A stretch of DNA of 45,284 bases from Eimeria necatrix (lineage: Eukaryota > Apicomplexa > Conoidasida > Eucoccidiorida > Eimeriidae), in contig NW_013653280.1 of the NCBI RefSeq assembly GCF_000499385.1, positions 1-45,284 on the forward strand, in the 5' to 3' direction. The notes beneath the pieces were generated by a model that was not told where the DNA came from, searched no databases, and saw only the letters and a program-made list of their open reading frames with translations. Each line of letters begins with the position of its first letter. The first letter of the stretch is position 1. Below, piece by piece: positions 10,869-22,667 of the stretch. A program made the translations under genes and the position numbers.

Positions 10869-11730
10869 TTCGTTAGCAGCACAAGTCGCATGTAGACTAT
10901 CAAAACGTTATTTATTTCTGCCGATAGCGAAAATGTTGATTGAATGTTCTAGATATTTCAAAACCACTATTAATAACTGGCGCAAACGTTGATATTTTTT
11001 TAACATGAAGGATGTGAGCCACACTGTGTATGGCTAAATATGCACCTGCCTCTTCATGATTGTACAACGTCTTTCTCTTCGTCAGTGGAATTTCAGGTAG
11101 ATTTACTGCTCGCGGGACGCTTTCTCAATTGCATTGGATGTTATTCATATATTGAGAGTGAAGCTAGTATAATGCCTGAAAGTTCCTGCGAAAGCATGCA
11201 CGTGCATCGTTCGGAACATGCTCAGTAAGAGCGCCGGGAGTCGTACTTGCTCTTTAGAACTCTGTCTTCAAAGCTCAAGCGCGTGAACGTTGATGCGGCA
11301 TGGGGCTTGACATACCTTACGCGTGCGCCGATTGAATGCTGCTACAGGGAGTATGTCATTAAAACCATCGAGCTGCCCGTACATTGCTTGCGGTGATTTT
11401 CTCATGCACGCTGCATTGCCTGTTCACATTGCTGGCAGGGCAGCTCCGATGTATAAACAGGACAAATTCCTCTTGCGATATTTGAGCTTTTGTAGCTCCG
11501 CTACGCTTCAGCCCGATCTTTCACCCGCCAAAACTCAGACAAAATCTCAGGCTTGATTGCAACTGTACAGGATGAAATTGGAGGAACGCTTTTGTTCGAA
11601 GCGTGCAAATCCCTTCTGACAATGTCTACTTGCCCTTCTGAGCGTCCGTCATCTCGGACATCAGTTTCATGTATAAAGCGGCGTTAGTCCAGCAGAGCTC
11701 AAATCCGCTGATCAGATTTGGTTGGACATC

Positions 11731-11742
11731 CAGTTGGTGAGT
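11731..11742 (+). other. Acceptor-N3-donor site (CAG TTG GTGAGT)
   Basis: Good donor GTGAGT; the upstream tract is purine-interrupted, so the acceptor half is moderate. Confidence 0.4.
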
Positions 11743-12193
11743 AATGTGAAGCAATCAGGAAGCTGATTGAGGCTAGACCTGAATAGGGCCAGCTAGTTAG
11801 ACTTCATTTTCCTAGCCAGGCGCATACATTCAACTGGTCGAAAATGTTCATGAAAATTATATCGCGCCTGCTGCATTTTTTTTTCGCGATAAAATCCTCT
11901 CTGCGGAAGGTCCAGTCCATTGCCTTTCATAGAATTTTGCACGCAGCTCTTTCGTGTGAACTAGCAGTATTTTTGATGATAGGCCTGAATATCCACCACG
12001 ATTTTATTATTCAAACATAGCACAAACTGTGCATCTTCATGTCTCCCCGGATGTTCCTGTCGAGCTGCTTTGATTTGTTTCAGGAACAGTCCACAATTTG
12101 CTTCGACGCTTGAAGAGCTATTGCAGAATAGTTAATAAATGTGAACACTTTTTAGTGTAATTGTTCATTTCATGGGGCTCTGTTTTGTTTCAG

Positions 12194-12376
12194 TTATGCC
12201 TGCTGAGATACTGCGCAGTATGACTGGAATTGAGAAACCAGCAAGCAAGGTTCTTCCGCGAAGAATCATCCACAGTTTGTGCACACCAAGCCTCTATTGC
12301 CATTGCGATTGGCTGGAAGAAGTAGCATCAACCGTACACACGGTTACCTCTAAAATATTGCCATCAGAAGAAGAAA
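12194..12376 (+). CDS. Candidate 183-nt exon, function unknown
   Basis: The acceptor is excellent (GGGGCTCTGTTTTGTTTCAG) and the donor GAAA|GTGAGC is strong. The exon enters with two bases and leaves with one, so it is a symmetric phase 1 exon of exactly 61 codon equivalents. It encodes MPAEILRSMTGIEKPASKV near its start and ends in an acidic run (PSEEE) just before the donor. It has a cysteine and histidine cluster (TPSLYCHCDWLEE) but not enough spacing pattern to call a zinc site. No family is recognised. Codon choice is balanced and less AT-rich than the flanks. Confidence 0.3.
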
Positions 12377-14689
12377 GTGAGCACTTATTTGCATAAAATA
12401 TGCCGCTTCGTCACTGACGCGTTGCGTTATGCGCGCATATCAACGCCCTTCAGAATTACTGACCGTATTTCTGGACCCGCATTGGTTATAGCCATATAAC
12501 TATCCACTTGCGTCCACGTAATCGTGCACATTCACCGTGTTTGCCTGTAGCGCATGACAGGCTGTTACGAAAGCATTAAAGAAACGTTTTAAATGGAGGA
12601 ATCTAGAAGAGCTTCTTCAATAGGGGGCCTGAAACAAGCTTTTGCTAAAGTTGTAGACGCCTCTGGAATGCTGTGCCTCTGACGCTCCCTAAATGCAGTA
12701 TTACAAATCAAGCATTCTTGCGTGGTAGGGAAATATTTTCGAGCAGTCCTGCTGCAGCTTGTGAAAAGCAAACGCCTCTGTTATTGTTTGCAGCAGCTGA
12801 CACTCAGAGTGGCTTGAGGTATATTTGCAGGCAGTCGAACCACAGTTTCTACTCTTCGCGCCAATTTCAAGCGGTGGTTTTTTAATTGGAATGTGTGGCG
12901 TTAGTAAGACCTCCGTCTGGTATGATGTGGGAGTAACGCGCTTTGGCCGTTTACAGAGTGCGTGTAGCCAAATCAGAAGGTCACGTGCTAGTGAAAATGG
13001 TAGAAATCGGTTTGCCGTTTGTTTTACTACGTTCGGTGGTTTGTATGCATAACGCAAATTACCCCCAAAAGTGCTCCTGCACGTAAAACTTGAAGCTCAT
13101 TTAGCAGGGAGGATGCTCGTCGCCTGTTCACCCATTCTTTTGGCAAATTCACGAGTCATTGCTGAGTAAGTAATTTTACTAGCGGACAAGCCGTATGAGT
13201 TTGGTTGGTTGACGTAGACATACTGATCGTAATAAAAAACAATGCTGGGGCTGAACTTGGAAGTTCTACTGAAATAGAATTGTACGGTATTAAACACCAC
13301 CTCCTTCCCCAATAGACACAGAAAGCGTCTCTATTGCATTTCACTGCCAACGCTGTTCAGTGCACTTGCTGGTGAAAGTGAACTCCACGGATACTGACTT
13401 TGAAATCGTGCCCATACTCGACCTTCACTGCCAAGGCTTTTGAGTGCATTTCTTGGTAGTAGTATGCCCTGTTGAAATTGGAACTGAAGCGCTACTAGCA
13501 ACATTTGCTTCCTCAGTACGACTTGGCCTGGTGAAGCGCTTGTGATCAGCGTAATGAAATCTTCAATAAGTACTCAAGTCTCCTGCTATACGGCTGAAAT
13601 TCGGAAATGAAACGCAGGAAGTGCGCCTGTCCATTAAATTCTTTCTTCCCTCAAATCATGCAGAAGCGTATGCATATCGCTGTGTCTGTGTCCTACTCTC
13701 GATTGGCTCAAGCAGATGGTGCAATTGCGTTTTACTGTTCATTGATAACAAATCGCGGTTTCCAGCATAATTTGTATGGCGTGGAGCAACGCACGACGGA
13801 ACTTAGACGATATTGTGTGGAAAGATAGGATTAGTTACTGGCGCGATCGCCAAATAATTGTGTGTTTTGCCCAGAAAAAAAGTGCATTGTTGGAGTGCTT
13901 TCACTTTCGTCAAGGCGATGGAGTAGCCGCAGACCGCTCACGTAGGCCAAAGTTCCTCAATTGCCTCCGTACCAAGTGGAGTCAGCGCTGTGCATATATG
14001 ATATGAGGTTGTGATAAAATATCTGCACGGAATTGTGCCGCTTTTGCACGAAATGTATCATTGTTTCTGTCCAACAATCCACCTGTGGGGGATCATGGAA
14101 CTCCTGGCGGTAAACCGGACCCTTAAAGTGCTTCTTTTAGGTTACGGTAGAAAGGCATTCGCAGATGTCTTATCAACTAACGAAGAAATCAACCGAAAGC
14201 TGAAGTGTACTGCACTTCGCCTACTTCCAAGGCAAAAGGGAATAACCGAGACTCGCAAGACGTCAAAATTGTGTTCACAGCATAATTTTATATTCGCTTG
14301 CATGCTACTTTAAAACCCAGTTTTTAGGTGCTCAACGCTTTGTTGTTGAGCGTGGCAAATGCCACAAAACCGCCAGGATGTTGTGCACACATTGTTTCCA
14401 TTGATACGATTCCTCAGCAGCCTACGGGATGGTGCGTTACGAAACTACGATTTTTATTTATTTAGGCGAATGTGGGCAACCACGTTTCTCACCCTGCTTC
14501 TGGTAAGCAGCACAGTGGAAGCGGCTGCCTGTACAATTGTATGGCTTCCAAATAGGAGATCAGTCATGAATGTGTCTCATGCTCCAGCGCTCGATTTAAT
14601 CTAGGTATTCCTACGATAAATAATCTTCGTTCAATGCAAAGTGACGATGGCCCAAGGGATATTAATAGCAACATTCGCTGCGTTTTCCG

Positions 14690-14701
14690 TAGAGAGTACG
14701 T
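14690..14701 (+). other. Acceptor-N3-donor site (TAG AGA GTACGT)
   Basis: Tract GCTGCGTTTTCCGTAG. Paired with a second site only 161 bp downstream at 14851 (TAG GAT GTACGT), a spacing seen again between 38340 and 38504. Confidence 0.48.
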
Positions 14702-14850
14702 ATTATGAAGGCTGCTTCGAAAGACCGTTGAAGACTTTCAGACGCTTTACTACAAGGTGGATTTCATACGAATGTTTTCTTGAAGCGTCCTAACATCTGC
14801 TCCTATTCAGATCGTGGCGCTCAATGCTGTAGGGCATTGTTGTTATTAAT

Positions 14851-14862
14851 TAGGATGTACGT
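14851..14862 (+). other. Acceptor-N3-donor site (TAG GAT GTACGT)
   Basis: GAT is the commonest triplet of the class (also 6313, 7350, 8453, 26716, 31216, 40765, 42709). Confidence 0.48.
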
Positions 14863-15849
14863 AGCCTCATCATAAGCTAACGACACCGTGTTTCATGATG
14901 CTTCGGTTGCAACAGCGACGCAAAGCAAGAATCATTCGCTATTTAGTATTTCTGCCAGTTGACTCTAAACGCTTGACGTCTTAGAATTCACTTATTGCTC
15001 GAGGGCTACGACTTATTTGTTCTCCCCCATCAAACCCTCAACTGTCGCGATTAAATGCGCTGCCTTCCGTATTTTCATCCTTGGTCTTCTTTGGCTATTG
15101 ACAAGCATTCAGCATGCTGATACAATCATGCAACGCAAAGGCATTTTCTGAGCCAACCATGTGTTCACATTGAAGACGTCGTGAACATTTTACCTGCTGG
15201 AATATCGCCTTAAGTATCTTTGTTTGGACTTGATTATTGTATGAGTAGCATAAACCTGGGTTTGCACTTGGGACATCATCGGTGCATGCGATATGCTGCT
15301 GTTTTGGGTAACTGTTTCATGTTCAGTTCAATTAGAATGTTCTCAGTGATTTGGCATTCTGTGTACTGCTTTAGCATCTTCCAATGTTCCGTCCAATAGT
15401 GCTTCACTTCGTTCGAAAGCGCTTGCGATATTGCCATGAACAAACAATTAATGTTATCACGCGCAAAACACGGTGTAGGTTTACTTACTGTGGGCGGCCA
15501 CGAGACACAGATGCACTCTGGGAGCACTGAAAGTGGCGTACTAGATTCTACGGTCTGTTCACTTTTGCTCAATGGGAAAGCTTTGAGAAAGTACAGGTTC
15601 AGGATACACTGGTGCCGATGCGTGGCTGTAATGTCGAAAGGGCAAACATAATTGAAAAACTCCGTGAAATGTGTGTTAAAAAATACAACATGTAGGTTTT
15701 GGTATGCGTGAAGGAACGTGCCGAACAATACTGTCGGACATTTTTGCATAGCATACGCACTACCTCTCCGCTAAGTGGTACATACCATGCGCTTCATTGC
15801 CACGTTCTGACGCTATCTGCTCTATTTCACTCCCATATTTTTGATGACG

Positions 15850-15861
15850 CAGAGCGTATGT
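15850..15861 (+). other. Acceptor-N3-donor site (CAG AGC GTATGT)
   Basis: Donor GTATGT. It lies just upstream of the palindrome-bearing stretch. Confidence 0.4.
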
Positions 15862-16073
15862 CGGTAATAGTATACTTTTCTTTCATCTCTCCCTGTGTAC
15901 AGGTAGCAGATGACTCAGGTGGTCAGCTCCAATGTTTCGCCCATTACTTGCATCGGCCCCCTACATTTTACGCACCATACAGGACAGCTGCTCATTCGTC
16001 AAGGGAATTACTTTTCAATTCTGAAGAGAAACCAATCGACGTTAATTGAATACACAATCCTACACCCACCAAC

Positions 16074-16125
16074 CAAAAGTTAACCAGCTTGTGGAATTTA
16101 AATTCCACAAGCTGGTTAACTTTTG
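16074..16125. repeat. 52-bp perfect palindrome without spacer
   Basis: The left half starts CAAAAGTTAACCAGCTTG and the centre is GGAATTTAAATTCC; every base pairs with its mirror, with no loop. The next pair (16073 and 16126) does not match. Such perfect palindromes are unstable in cloning and can extrude as cruciforms. Confidence 0.95.
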
Positions 16126-16992
16126 CAGTCATGGTTGCTAGTTCTTTGTTTTTTATGGCCAAGAATTCAAGCACTCATATTCACACGGAAACGACAACAA
16201 ATGGTTAGAGAATGAGACTGTGATGAACAAATAAGAGCAGTCCTATACGAAAAAAGGGGCGGATAGCTAGCGAGATGGAGAATGGCCCATTCTATGCAAG
16301 CTTCCCTGCTTGAAAGCAGTGTTTTTCACGATATAACAACATAATGTGGAACGTGAACAACGCTCGGGGAAATCTTTCTACTGCTCCGTCAATGGAGGCA
16401 TGAACCCCAAAGCAAGTGATCAGCAGTCGAGCTGTACGAAACAGACTTACAAAGCAGATGCCTGGATGCATTTGTGTTTTGGCAAAAAGTCCTATGCACA
16501 GCATTTGCTGCTGCGATTGTAGGCATCGCATTGGTCAGCAATTTTGCTATAGTGTAGAGCAGCGACTTCATCCTCCAGTGATTACAGCTTCTCGAAGCAA
16601 TGGGAAATTTAGCATGCTGCTTCGGTTCGAGAGATGAGTAGACCTTTGTCTAGGCCAGAATTATTAAAAGTATTATCGACCAGCATCATTTAGAATGAAA
16701 TCATTTGTTGCTTTCTGTGAATATACAGAAATAATGAAGGTATCAAGCATCTGTCCATCCTCATAATTGCATGCGTATTAGGGTATATGCTCTTTGGATA
16801 AGCTGAAAACCATATTGGAGACAGAATTTACACAGCGTTTTATTGAAGGTGGAAAGTACTGTGGGACTGGCCCTAGAGTGTAGTAAAGGTTATGATTCAG
16901 CCATACAAAAGTCGGATACACGACTAAGATATCATTCAAACTTTGATGAGCCCTCAGTGTTCAATATTCAGGCGAATAAATTTATTTCTTGT

Positions 16993-17004
16993 TAGCGCGT
17001 ACGG
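16993..17004 (+). other. Acceptor-N3-donor site (TAG CGC GTACGG)
   Basis: The tract TTTATTTCTTGTTAG is nearly all pyrimidine. CGC recurs at 18458 and 43003 with GTGCGT. Confidence 0.48.
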
Positions 17005-17343
17005 CCCACTTTAAGCGATGTCCTGTTGACACACAGCTCCGTTTTCGAGACGATGAAGAGTTCCCGAAGACTGCGGTATCGCTGAGCAATGCTCTTATCA
17101 CCGAACTGCATCGCCTGTCTGCTTTATTGTATTTTTGTAGTAACAGCTAATGAATTTTGTTTGAACGTTAGTAGGAGCTTCGTTTGGTTCACAGTTAACC
17201 TCTACATGAATGGCCCTTAGAAGGTATGTTGTTCCAAAGGGGTCTCTCACTGCCTTTAGTTGAATAATGGTCATTTCAAGTCAGAAAATGTATAACTCAA
17301 GTGCTTTGTCGAATATTCCGTGTGCTGCTAACCCTCATTGCAG

Positions 17344-17396
17344 GCCGCGATGATGGAGTGAACACTACTACGTATTGCTCACATGGAGCGCAGAAG
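17344..17396 (+). CDS. Candidate 53-nt exon
   Basis: The exon lies between a clean acceptor (CTAACCCTCATTGCAG) and a consensus-like donor CAGAAG|GTACGC. With two leading bases it reads RDDGVNTTTYCSHGAQK and ends exactly on a codon. The phases, 1 in and 0 out, link the candidates at 12194 and 18893. The last codon AAG is itself preceded by CAG, so the same bases also make a CAG-AAG-GTACGC three-base site; the longer exon is preferred because its own acceptor is better. Confidence 0.25.
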
Positions 17397-17854
17397 GTAC
17401 GCTGCCTTTGGCACACAAGACAGCTGGTAGAAGAAAATCAATATAATCTTTTGAGTGCAATTGATATGAAAGCTACTTCTGCAATATTATTGCTAATAGT
17501 ATCTGCTACCTTTTGTGGCAGCATCAGTAGGTCTCTTTGGAGCGTGCACACAAAACTGTGCTAGACTTGTTTTAAAGCCAGATAAATCATTTGTATGCGT
17601 CTTGTATCAGTGTACGTTAAGTGTGAGCAACCCACTCAGTTGCGTTCTGCCTAATATTCTGGATTGTGGTCAGATACCATCCAATTTGCCTCCACGTACA
17701 GAATATGGAACAGCTTCTCTCAATGAACAAATAGGTTTCGGCCTTTATGATGTGAAGAAGTCTAAATAAACATCAGGGCAAACTCATTCGTCCAAAAAAG
17801 CGATTTTATGCGAATCTTTTACGAAACAAGTCAAACCACAACTGGATGACGCTG

Positions 17855-17866
17855 CAGCTGGTGCGT
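17855..17866 (+). other. Acceptor-N3-donor site (CAG CTG GTGCGT)
   Basis: CTG is shared with the sites at 4514, 38128 and 39209. Confidence 0.42.
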
Positions 17867-18074
17867 TGTTCCCACTACAAATGACGTATCCGGGAAAGTG
17901 GATTTGTAGAGAATTTTTAAATTTCTAGAATCGATGGAGGTCACCATGAATTGTGTATTGTCAGCAGCAAAATGTATCGTGCATGCTAGGTAGAAGTCAG
18001 CTTATGTTCTTTACGGTGAACATGCTCATGAGCTCTGGTATCTGATTCGCTCATCCAATGGAGCGTATCGGCGA

Positions 18075-18086
18075 CAGGAAGTACGT
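18075..18086 (+). other. Acceptor-N3-donor site (CAG GAA GTACGT)
   Basis: The core sits in a partly palindromic frame (CGACAGGAAGTACGTCG). Confidence 0.42.
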
Positions 18087-18892
18087 CGAAAATAGCAAAA
18101 ATCGTTTTTAATAGAAGAAATGCGGTCTCTTATGAATGAGTACAGATATGCACTGTTGACCCGTTTCACCCTGAAACAGGATGTGGGTTATTGATTGCAA
18201 CGAGATAGAGAATATCCTCTTCGTACGATGCTAGCAAGCAGTTCCCATCCAGCAACTGCACCAGCTCTCTAGATGCTTTCGAATTCTGAAGCCTTCCATG
18301 CCCTGTCCTCCGGCATCGCGTTCAGGTGCTCTTAAAATACTTTGTTCTCCATGTCGAATGTCTGCATTCGTTTCACACTATGCAAAACATTAACGCTCCA
18401 GTATTTCAATAGCATTCCAACAGCATTTGCGAGATTCAGTCTCTCAAGCATCCTGTGCAGCGCGTGCGTTGCCGCCTTATGCATAAATAGCGTTACTCAC
18501 TATATTACGTTTTGCAAATATCTAGTGCAAATTGAGGGAACGACTTTGCGCGAGATTCTGTACTTCTAGCTGGTTGACACCTGCACAAGGCAAAACACAT
18601 GGAGGCCAGTTTAGTTGACAGAATGTGTGAGAACAGAAACGTCAAGTAAATTTTCCCCCTTACTTTGTCTAAGTAGCATTTAGATCTGCTTTTCACACGT
18701 GTTTCGGTAACCTGTACGCCCTTGCATGATTACTTTTAAAAATGAAGTTGGTAAGCACCGAAAGTCGCTAAGATGAGATTGCCTGTAACAAGGAGGACAA
18801 AATGGTTTGCATATGAGGTGCTCATGTGAGGTGAACAGCATCGTTGGCCCTCTAAAATGCAGTGAAACGTTTTGTTATTCTGCCTCATCTAG

Positions 18893-19016
18893 GTTTGGTT
18901 TGATGCCGGCCCTCTGAAGCCAAAGACGTTCCCACAGTTTGTCACTGCATTGGTGCTGTTGGGCATATCTTACAAGAATCCTGTTGTTGATTCCATGAGC
19001 CACATGGCGTTGAAAG
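18893..19016 (+). CDS. Internal exon, RAP/FASTK-type helical repeat (probable)
   Basis: This is the most protein-like segment of the window. The acceptor TGCCTCATCTAG and donor TTGAAAG|GTACGC are both good, and the frame has an in-frame stop immediately before the acceptor, so it is open only between the splice sites. It encodes 41 residues: VWFDAGPLKPKTFPQ, then FVTALVLLGISYKNPVVDS and a closing helix MSHMALK. The pattern of a hydrophobic helix, a short basic turn [YKNP] and a second helix is what degenerate repeats of RAP-domain (FAST-kinase-like) proteins look like; that family acts on organelle RNA and is expanded in apicomplexans. No RAP domain itself is visible. The exon leaves phase 1, compatible with the next candidate at 22543. 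Confidence 0.42.
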
Positions 19017-19028
19017 GTACGCGTTGCT

Positions 19029-19040
19029 TAGATGGTGCGT
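19029..19040 (+). other. Acceptor-N3-donor site beside the best exon (TAG ATG GTGCGT)
   Basis: It starts only 13 bases after the exon end at 19016, too close for an intron between them. It may be a competing downstream donor: reading on from AAAG through GTACGC would reach ATG|GTGCGT. Confidence 0.35.
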
Positions 19041-19220
19041 TGTCGTTGAATTTTTCAATAGAAAGCACATAAAAGTTAAGGGTGGATATTGACACACTGT
19101 ATCTTTACTCTATGGCAGTACATCTCCAACGAATAAGCTCTCACGTCTACCACATTTAAAAGCAACTGCAGTGTCCCCTACGCTGAGCTACAAATTGATG
19201 CTGCTTCATTTTCCTTTTGC

Positions 19221-19238
19221 GCAGGACGTACGTCCTGC
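19221..19238 (+). other. 18-bp perfect palindrome containing an acceptor-N3-donor site
   Basis: GCAGGACGTACGTCCTGC is its own reverse complement. It holds CAG, then GAC, then GTACGT, after the tract TTCATTTTCCTTTTGCG. The site at 37793 (AGGACGTACGTTCT) is a near match. Confidence 0.5.
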
Positions 19239-19299
19239 ATGATACTTAGGAATTGTTGCCCATCAAATCACATGAAGGCTCTGTGCTCTTCGCCAGTGG

Positions 19300-22100
19300 A
19301 TAGCTACATACGAGGCACAATCAATGCGCCGAATGCATTTTCGCGATGACAAGGATCTTGATAGGAATAATGTATTATTGGTACAACAAAAAGCGTCAAA
19401 TGACTTGCTTGGAAATTCCTGAATTATTTCATCTTCCGAGCTGTGTATAACGAATATGGCTTCAAATATACGCTTTTAACAGACAGTGATGAAAACACCA
19501 CATCAGTGACTTTGTTAGTGATGCACTAAATTGTCACATTCTTCCAACGATTTTGCAAGGGCGTGCGTTCTGAAAATCTGCTTACCGTCAGGACTGCCAT
19601 CCTTGAAGAACTTTTACCAAAGGTTTTTCTGCCAACTTCAATGTTTCAGCAAGCATTGCAGGGACTCATTCAATAGCTTGCACAGGAGTGACGCAGAGGC
19701 TTTAAGATGAGACTAGTTTTGTCAACAAAATAGCGCGATGAACGCTTTGCTGCTACTAGTAGCGCTTTGTCAACGTGAGAGTCTCACGTGAGTTCTTTTG
19801 ACAGTATGAATGCGCTTGTTCACATTATTGGAGGATTCTCTCGCCGCGAGCAAGCGTTTTCGAGAAGAAATGAATACCTGCGTGAGCAGCTCCTGGAGAA
19901 TTATGTTATGTGACTTTGTTGATATATAATAAGCTGGTAAGTGATGAGCAATGCTCAAGACCGCAAAGCGAACAGGAAGGGTTCAATATCTTTGCCACTT
20001 GTTGAGCCCGTTGGCTATCCTGAGCAAGCGAAACACAATTAACACGGACTCTTCAGCGCCATGAGTATATTTCCTCTTGCCTAGAATTCTAGTAGAAAGA
20101 CTTTGACCTTAGTACGCTAAGTTAAATCAATTATCTCGTGCTTCAATGCAATGCACGTGCGTAGCAAGAATACGATAGCTGAAATGTTTCTGCAGTGATT
20201 ACAACGCCTGTCCAAGAGAAGTTTTTACTGTTGCTGTGGTACTGGTAGTGACAGGTGTATAAATATCACCATGTGTGAGACGGTATAAGCCGGTTTATGG
20301 TATAATTAGACTATGAACAACGATCATTCGTCTCTCGTTGGACGCCTTTAGTAGCAGCCGCTGTGATAAGCCATTCACGATCTGTCTCTTTGTACAAATA
20401 AATGTCCACGATGCTGCTGATTGCTTGTTGGCGACATCGGCAGCACTAGACTACAAAGGCTTTTACGAGAGCATCGCAGCAAAATCAGTAAGGAAGCACA
20501 GTATATAATCCGGAAATCGAGGAGCTTATGTCAAACTACATTCAATTAGTGGAAGTCATCTTGTTTTAGGATCGAGGGGCTTACGAGCATCTGCACGTTT
20601 GCAGCGTATTGGTGACATACATGGAATTGACAGCCATTATGCGACGCAAAACTTTTCCGTGCAAAACAAAGTACCGACGGGTTCTAGATTATCGATTATT
20701 TTACCGGAGCAAGTGTCCCTCCGAAACTAATCCTAAACGAGCAGAAAGTGAGCTGCCTCACCTGTCATATAAGGCATTGCAATTAGGTGTCGGTTTTGGA
20801 CAATGCCACAGTACGCTTATGCATATTTATTATGGGTTTGTGAAAACGAAGCAAATTGGCGCAAACTTTCTGCATGCATTCATGCGTCTGTCGTGAATTG
20901 TGATTGATAGCGGATGCAATTGTCTTACGTCCTGCATAGCAAGTTGCAGTACTGAAGCAAGAGATTCCCTTTGTCGACGTGTGTTCTTGTGTACTGAACA
21001 CTGATATCGAGACATTTTGTAAGAGAATAGTTTTCTGTGTCCGAGAAAGCCCCAGGACATCAATGCGGGCCTTGCTCACGGCAATGAAGTACTTCAGTAG
21101 GATAACAGTCCTATGCCGATACATCGTTAAGCAGCAGCCAAGTGTTCTCAAGTGAACAAGAAAATATTGTGTTTTTTGCGGCATTTAGACTATATTTGCA
21201 TTTTGGAGGCTTGGCTTGCTGTCCTGAAGATCCTCGAGAATTGTTTTTTTTGTAGCTGTTCTTTTCTTCAAAGGGAGCGAATCGGTTTATAATCAAAATG
21301 TGTGATTTTTTGATTATTCCCTACTCTTCCAATTTCCTTCAAGATTCACTTACTGTTGTTTCATCATTCTGTCTCAGTAATAACACGAATACAGCTGAAA
21401 ATCCATGGCTCAACCAGCTGTAGGAATTAGTAAAAGTATTGCTCAGTGCAAAACGTTTTTGACTGAGTGTACCTTACAAGCAACTTTGTCTATCACGGAA
21501 CAAATTACCGAAACCATTGCCAATTCATGCAGCAAGTGAGCAAAAGAGCCGGAGGCATGCCTGAGTCAGCTCCTATCGGCACGGCTTTATCAGCGGACCA
21601 CCACCATCACCACAATGAGCGATCAGCTGAATCTAGCAATTCTGCCGCCTCATGCGAAGTAACGTTCATTGACACTGCGCAAAATAAACCGGTAGCAAAA
21701 TTTTAATGTTAACGCTCTTCGCTTGTCGTGTTGGCACCCTTCCACCCGTTGCACAACGGGTGGAAGTCTGCCATCAATGCCAACCTCATGAGGAGATTGA
21801 AAATTCAGTAGCCGTCCAACGCAACAGGTATTACTTTAAAGGCGTCGCTGAAGGTTGTGCTTTCATGATATATTTCTATGACTCTGCAACACTCGCAAAG
21901 TTGTTTTAGCCGTGTGGGAACACAGAATTTCGTGTCGCTGGTGTCCTGTGCCTGCACATTTTGAGTCGTTTCCAAGGTATTCAGGTTTTGAAAGACATGG
22001 TTTAGTTCTCGCCATGAGCTGAACGTCGGCCCATAGTTTTATTTTTGAGGCGATAATATTAATAAAACACTTTCCTTTATGTTGATAAAATATTTTTTGC
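19300..22100. other. Intron-like stretch, little to name
   Basis: It contains weaker sites at 19557 (AAG GGC GTGCGT), 19931 (AAG CTG GTAAGT) and 20742 (CAG AAA GTGAGC), the hairpin at 21739, and no supported exon. Confidence 0.5.
21739..21766. repeat. 13-bp stem hairpin with two-base loop
   Basis: CTTCCACCCGTTG, then CA, then CAACGGGTGGAAG. There is no T-run after it that would suggest a terminator. Confidence 0.85.
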
Positions 22101-22135
22101 ACTTTCTGTTGGTATATCGAGGTCTTGAGCTGCGA

Positions 22136-22147
22136 CAGGGCGTAAGT
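22136..22147 (+). other. Acceptor-N3-donor site (CAG GGC GTAAGT)
   Basis: Consensus donor; the acceptor side is purine-rich (AGCTGCGACAG), so the first half is weak. Confidence 0.4.
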
Positions 22148-22542
22148 AACTTTCGCGCTCAATTTGTTCACAAACGGAGGGAAGTTGATATCGTTGATAT
22201 TTTATTCCCATGCACAAATGTTTTTGGTATATTTATTCGAATTAGATGCCACTGTGGTATGCAGTTTTACCATTGCCCTGCATGTTCTTCAACAGCAGGC
22301 ATGCTTACTCAATGATTACTAATGTGGCATTGCTCTCGAAACTAGAGGCCATTCTTGCTAGGTCGTGCAAATGCTGTTGAAGCTCTGTTGCTGATGGTAG
22401 TAGTGTTGGCAACATATATCCTAGGTACTTCTAAGATATCAAGGCTAATGCTCATCGAGCTCACCTGCTGGAGCAAGAAACATGGATCACTTTGCGTGAT
22501 AGCATTTAATCGCCTCTGTGCTTCCTCCGAATCTATACGCAG

Positions 22543-22667
22543 CTATATTAGCGGATGCCACAGCTTGCTGCAAACTGTTAAACCAGTTGGTTCGTTTTAC
22601 CGTGTTCACCACATGTTCGTTGGCTGCTAGATATGTTAGCCTGCTCCTCCATAGCTTCAAATTTGAG
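22543..22667 (+). CDS. Internal exon, helical repeat (probable)
   Basis: The acceptor carries a pyrimidine-rich tract (TGTGCTTCCTCC, then CTATACGCAG) and the donor is GAG|GTATCA. The exon enters with two bases, which complete the one base left by the exon at 19016, and ends on a whole codon. It encodes ILADATACCKLLNQLVRF, then a link, then LAARYVSLLLHSFKFE. The closing YVSLLLHSF is close in form to the second helix of repeats in RAP-type proteins. A further 63-nt phase 1-1 exon is possible at 22362-22424 (RANAVEALLLMVVVLATYI), between TAG and G|GTACTT. Function beyond a helical repeat cannot be read. Confidence 0.38.

Larger units (their letters stand above)
12900..17300. other. Intron-like stretch, little to name
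   Basis: Apart from the sites at 14690, 14851, 15850 and 16993 and the palindrome at 16074, I see only chance-length frames. One segment after a good acceptor (TTAAAGTGCTTCTTTTAG, ending 14140) reads YGRKAFADVLSTNEEINR and could be an exon, but no donor gives a phase that fits the neighbours. Confidence 0.4.

Noticed and set aside
14011..14313. Frame with a leucine-rich-repeat-like stretch (LLAVNRTLKVLLLGYG)
   Set aside because: Only one repeat-like unit, the frame crosses a strong splice acceptor at 14140, and the length is ordinary.
15903..16049. 49-codon segment after a strong acceptor, ending in TGA (VADDSGGQLQCFAHYLHR and onward)
   Set aside because: Would be a terminal exon in the middle of the proposed gene, and there is no polyadenylation evidence. 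Kept in mind as a sign that two genes could be present.
21533..21658. 42-codon segment with a histidine run (DHHHHHNERSAESS) between CAG and GTAACG
   Set aside because: Looks like a coccidian low-complexity exon, but its phase (0-0) does not fit between 19016 and 22543 and the donor is weak. It could be an alternative exon of another transcript.
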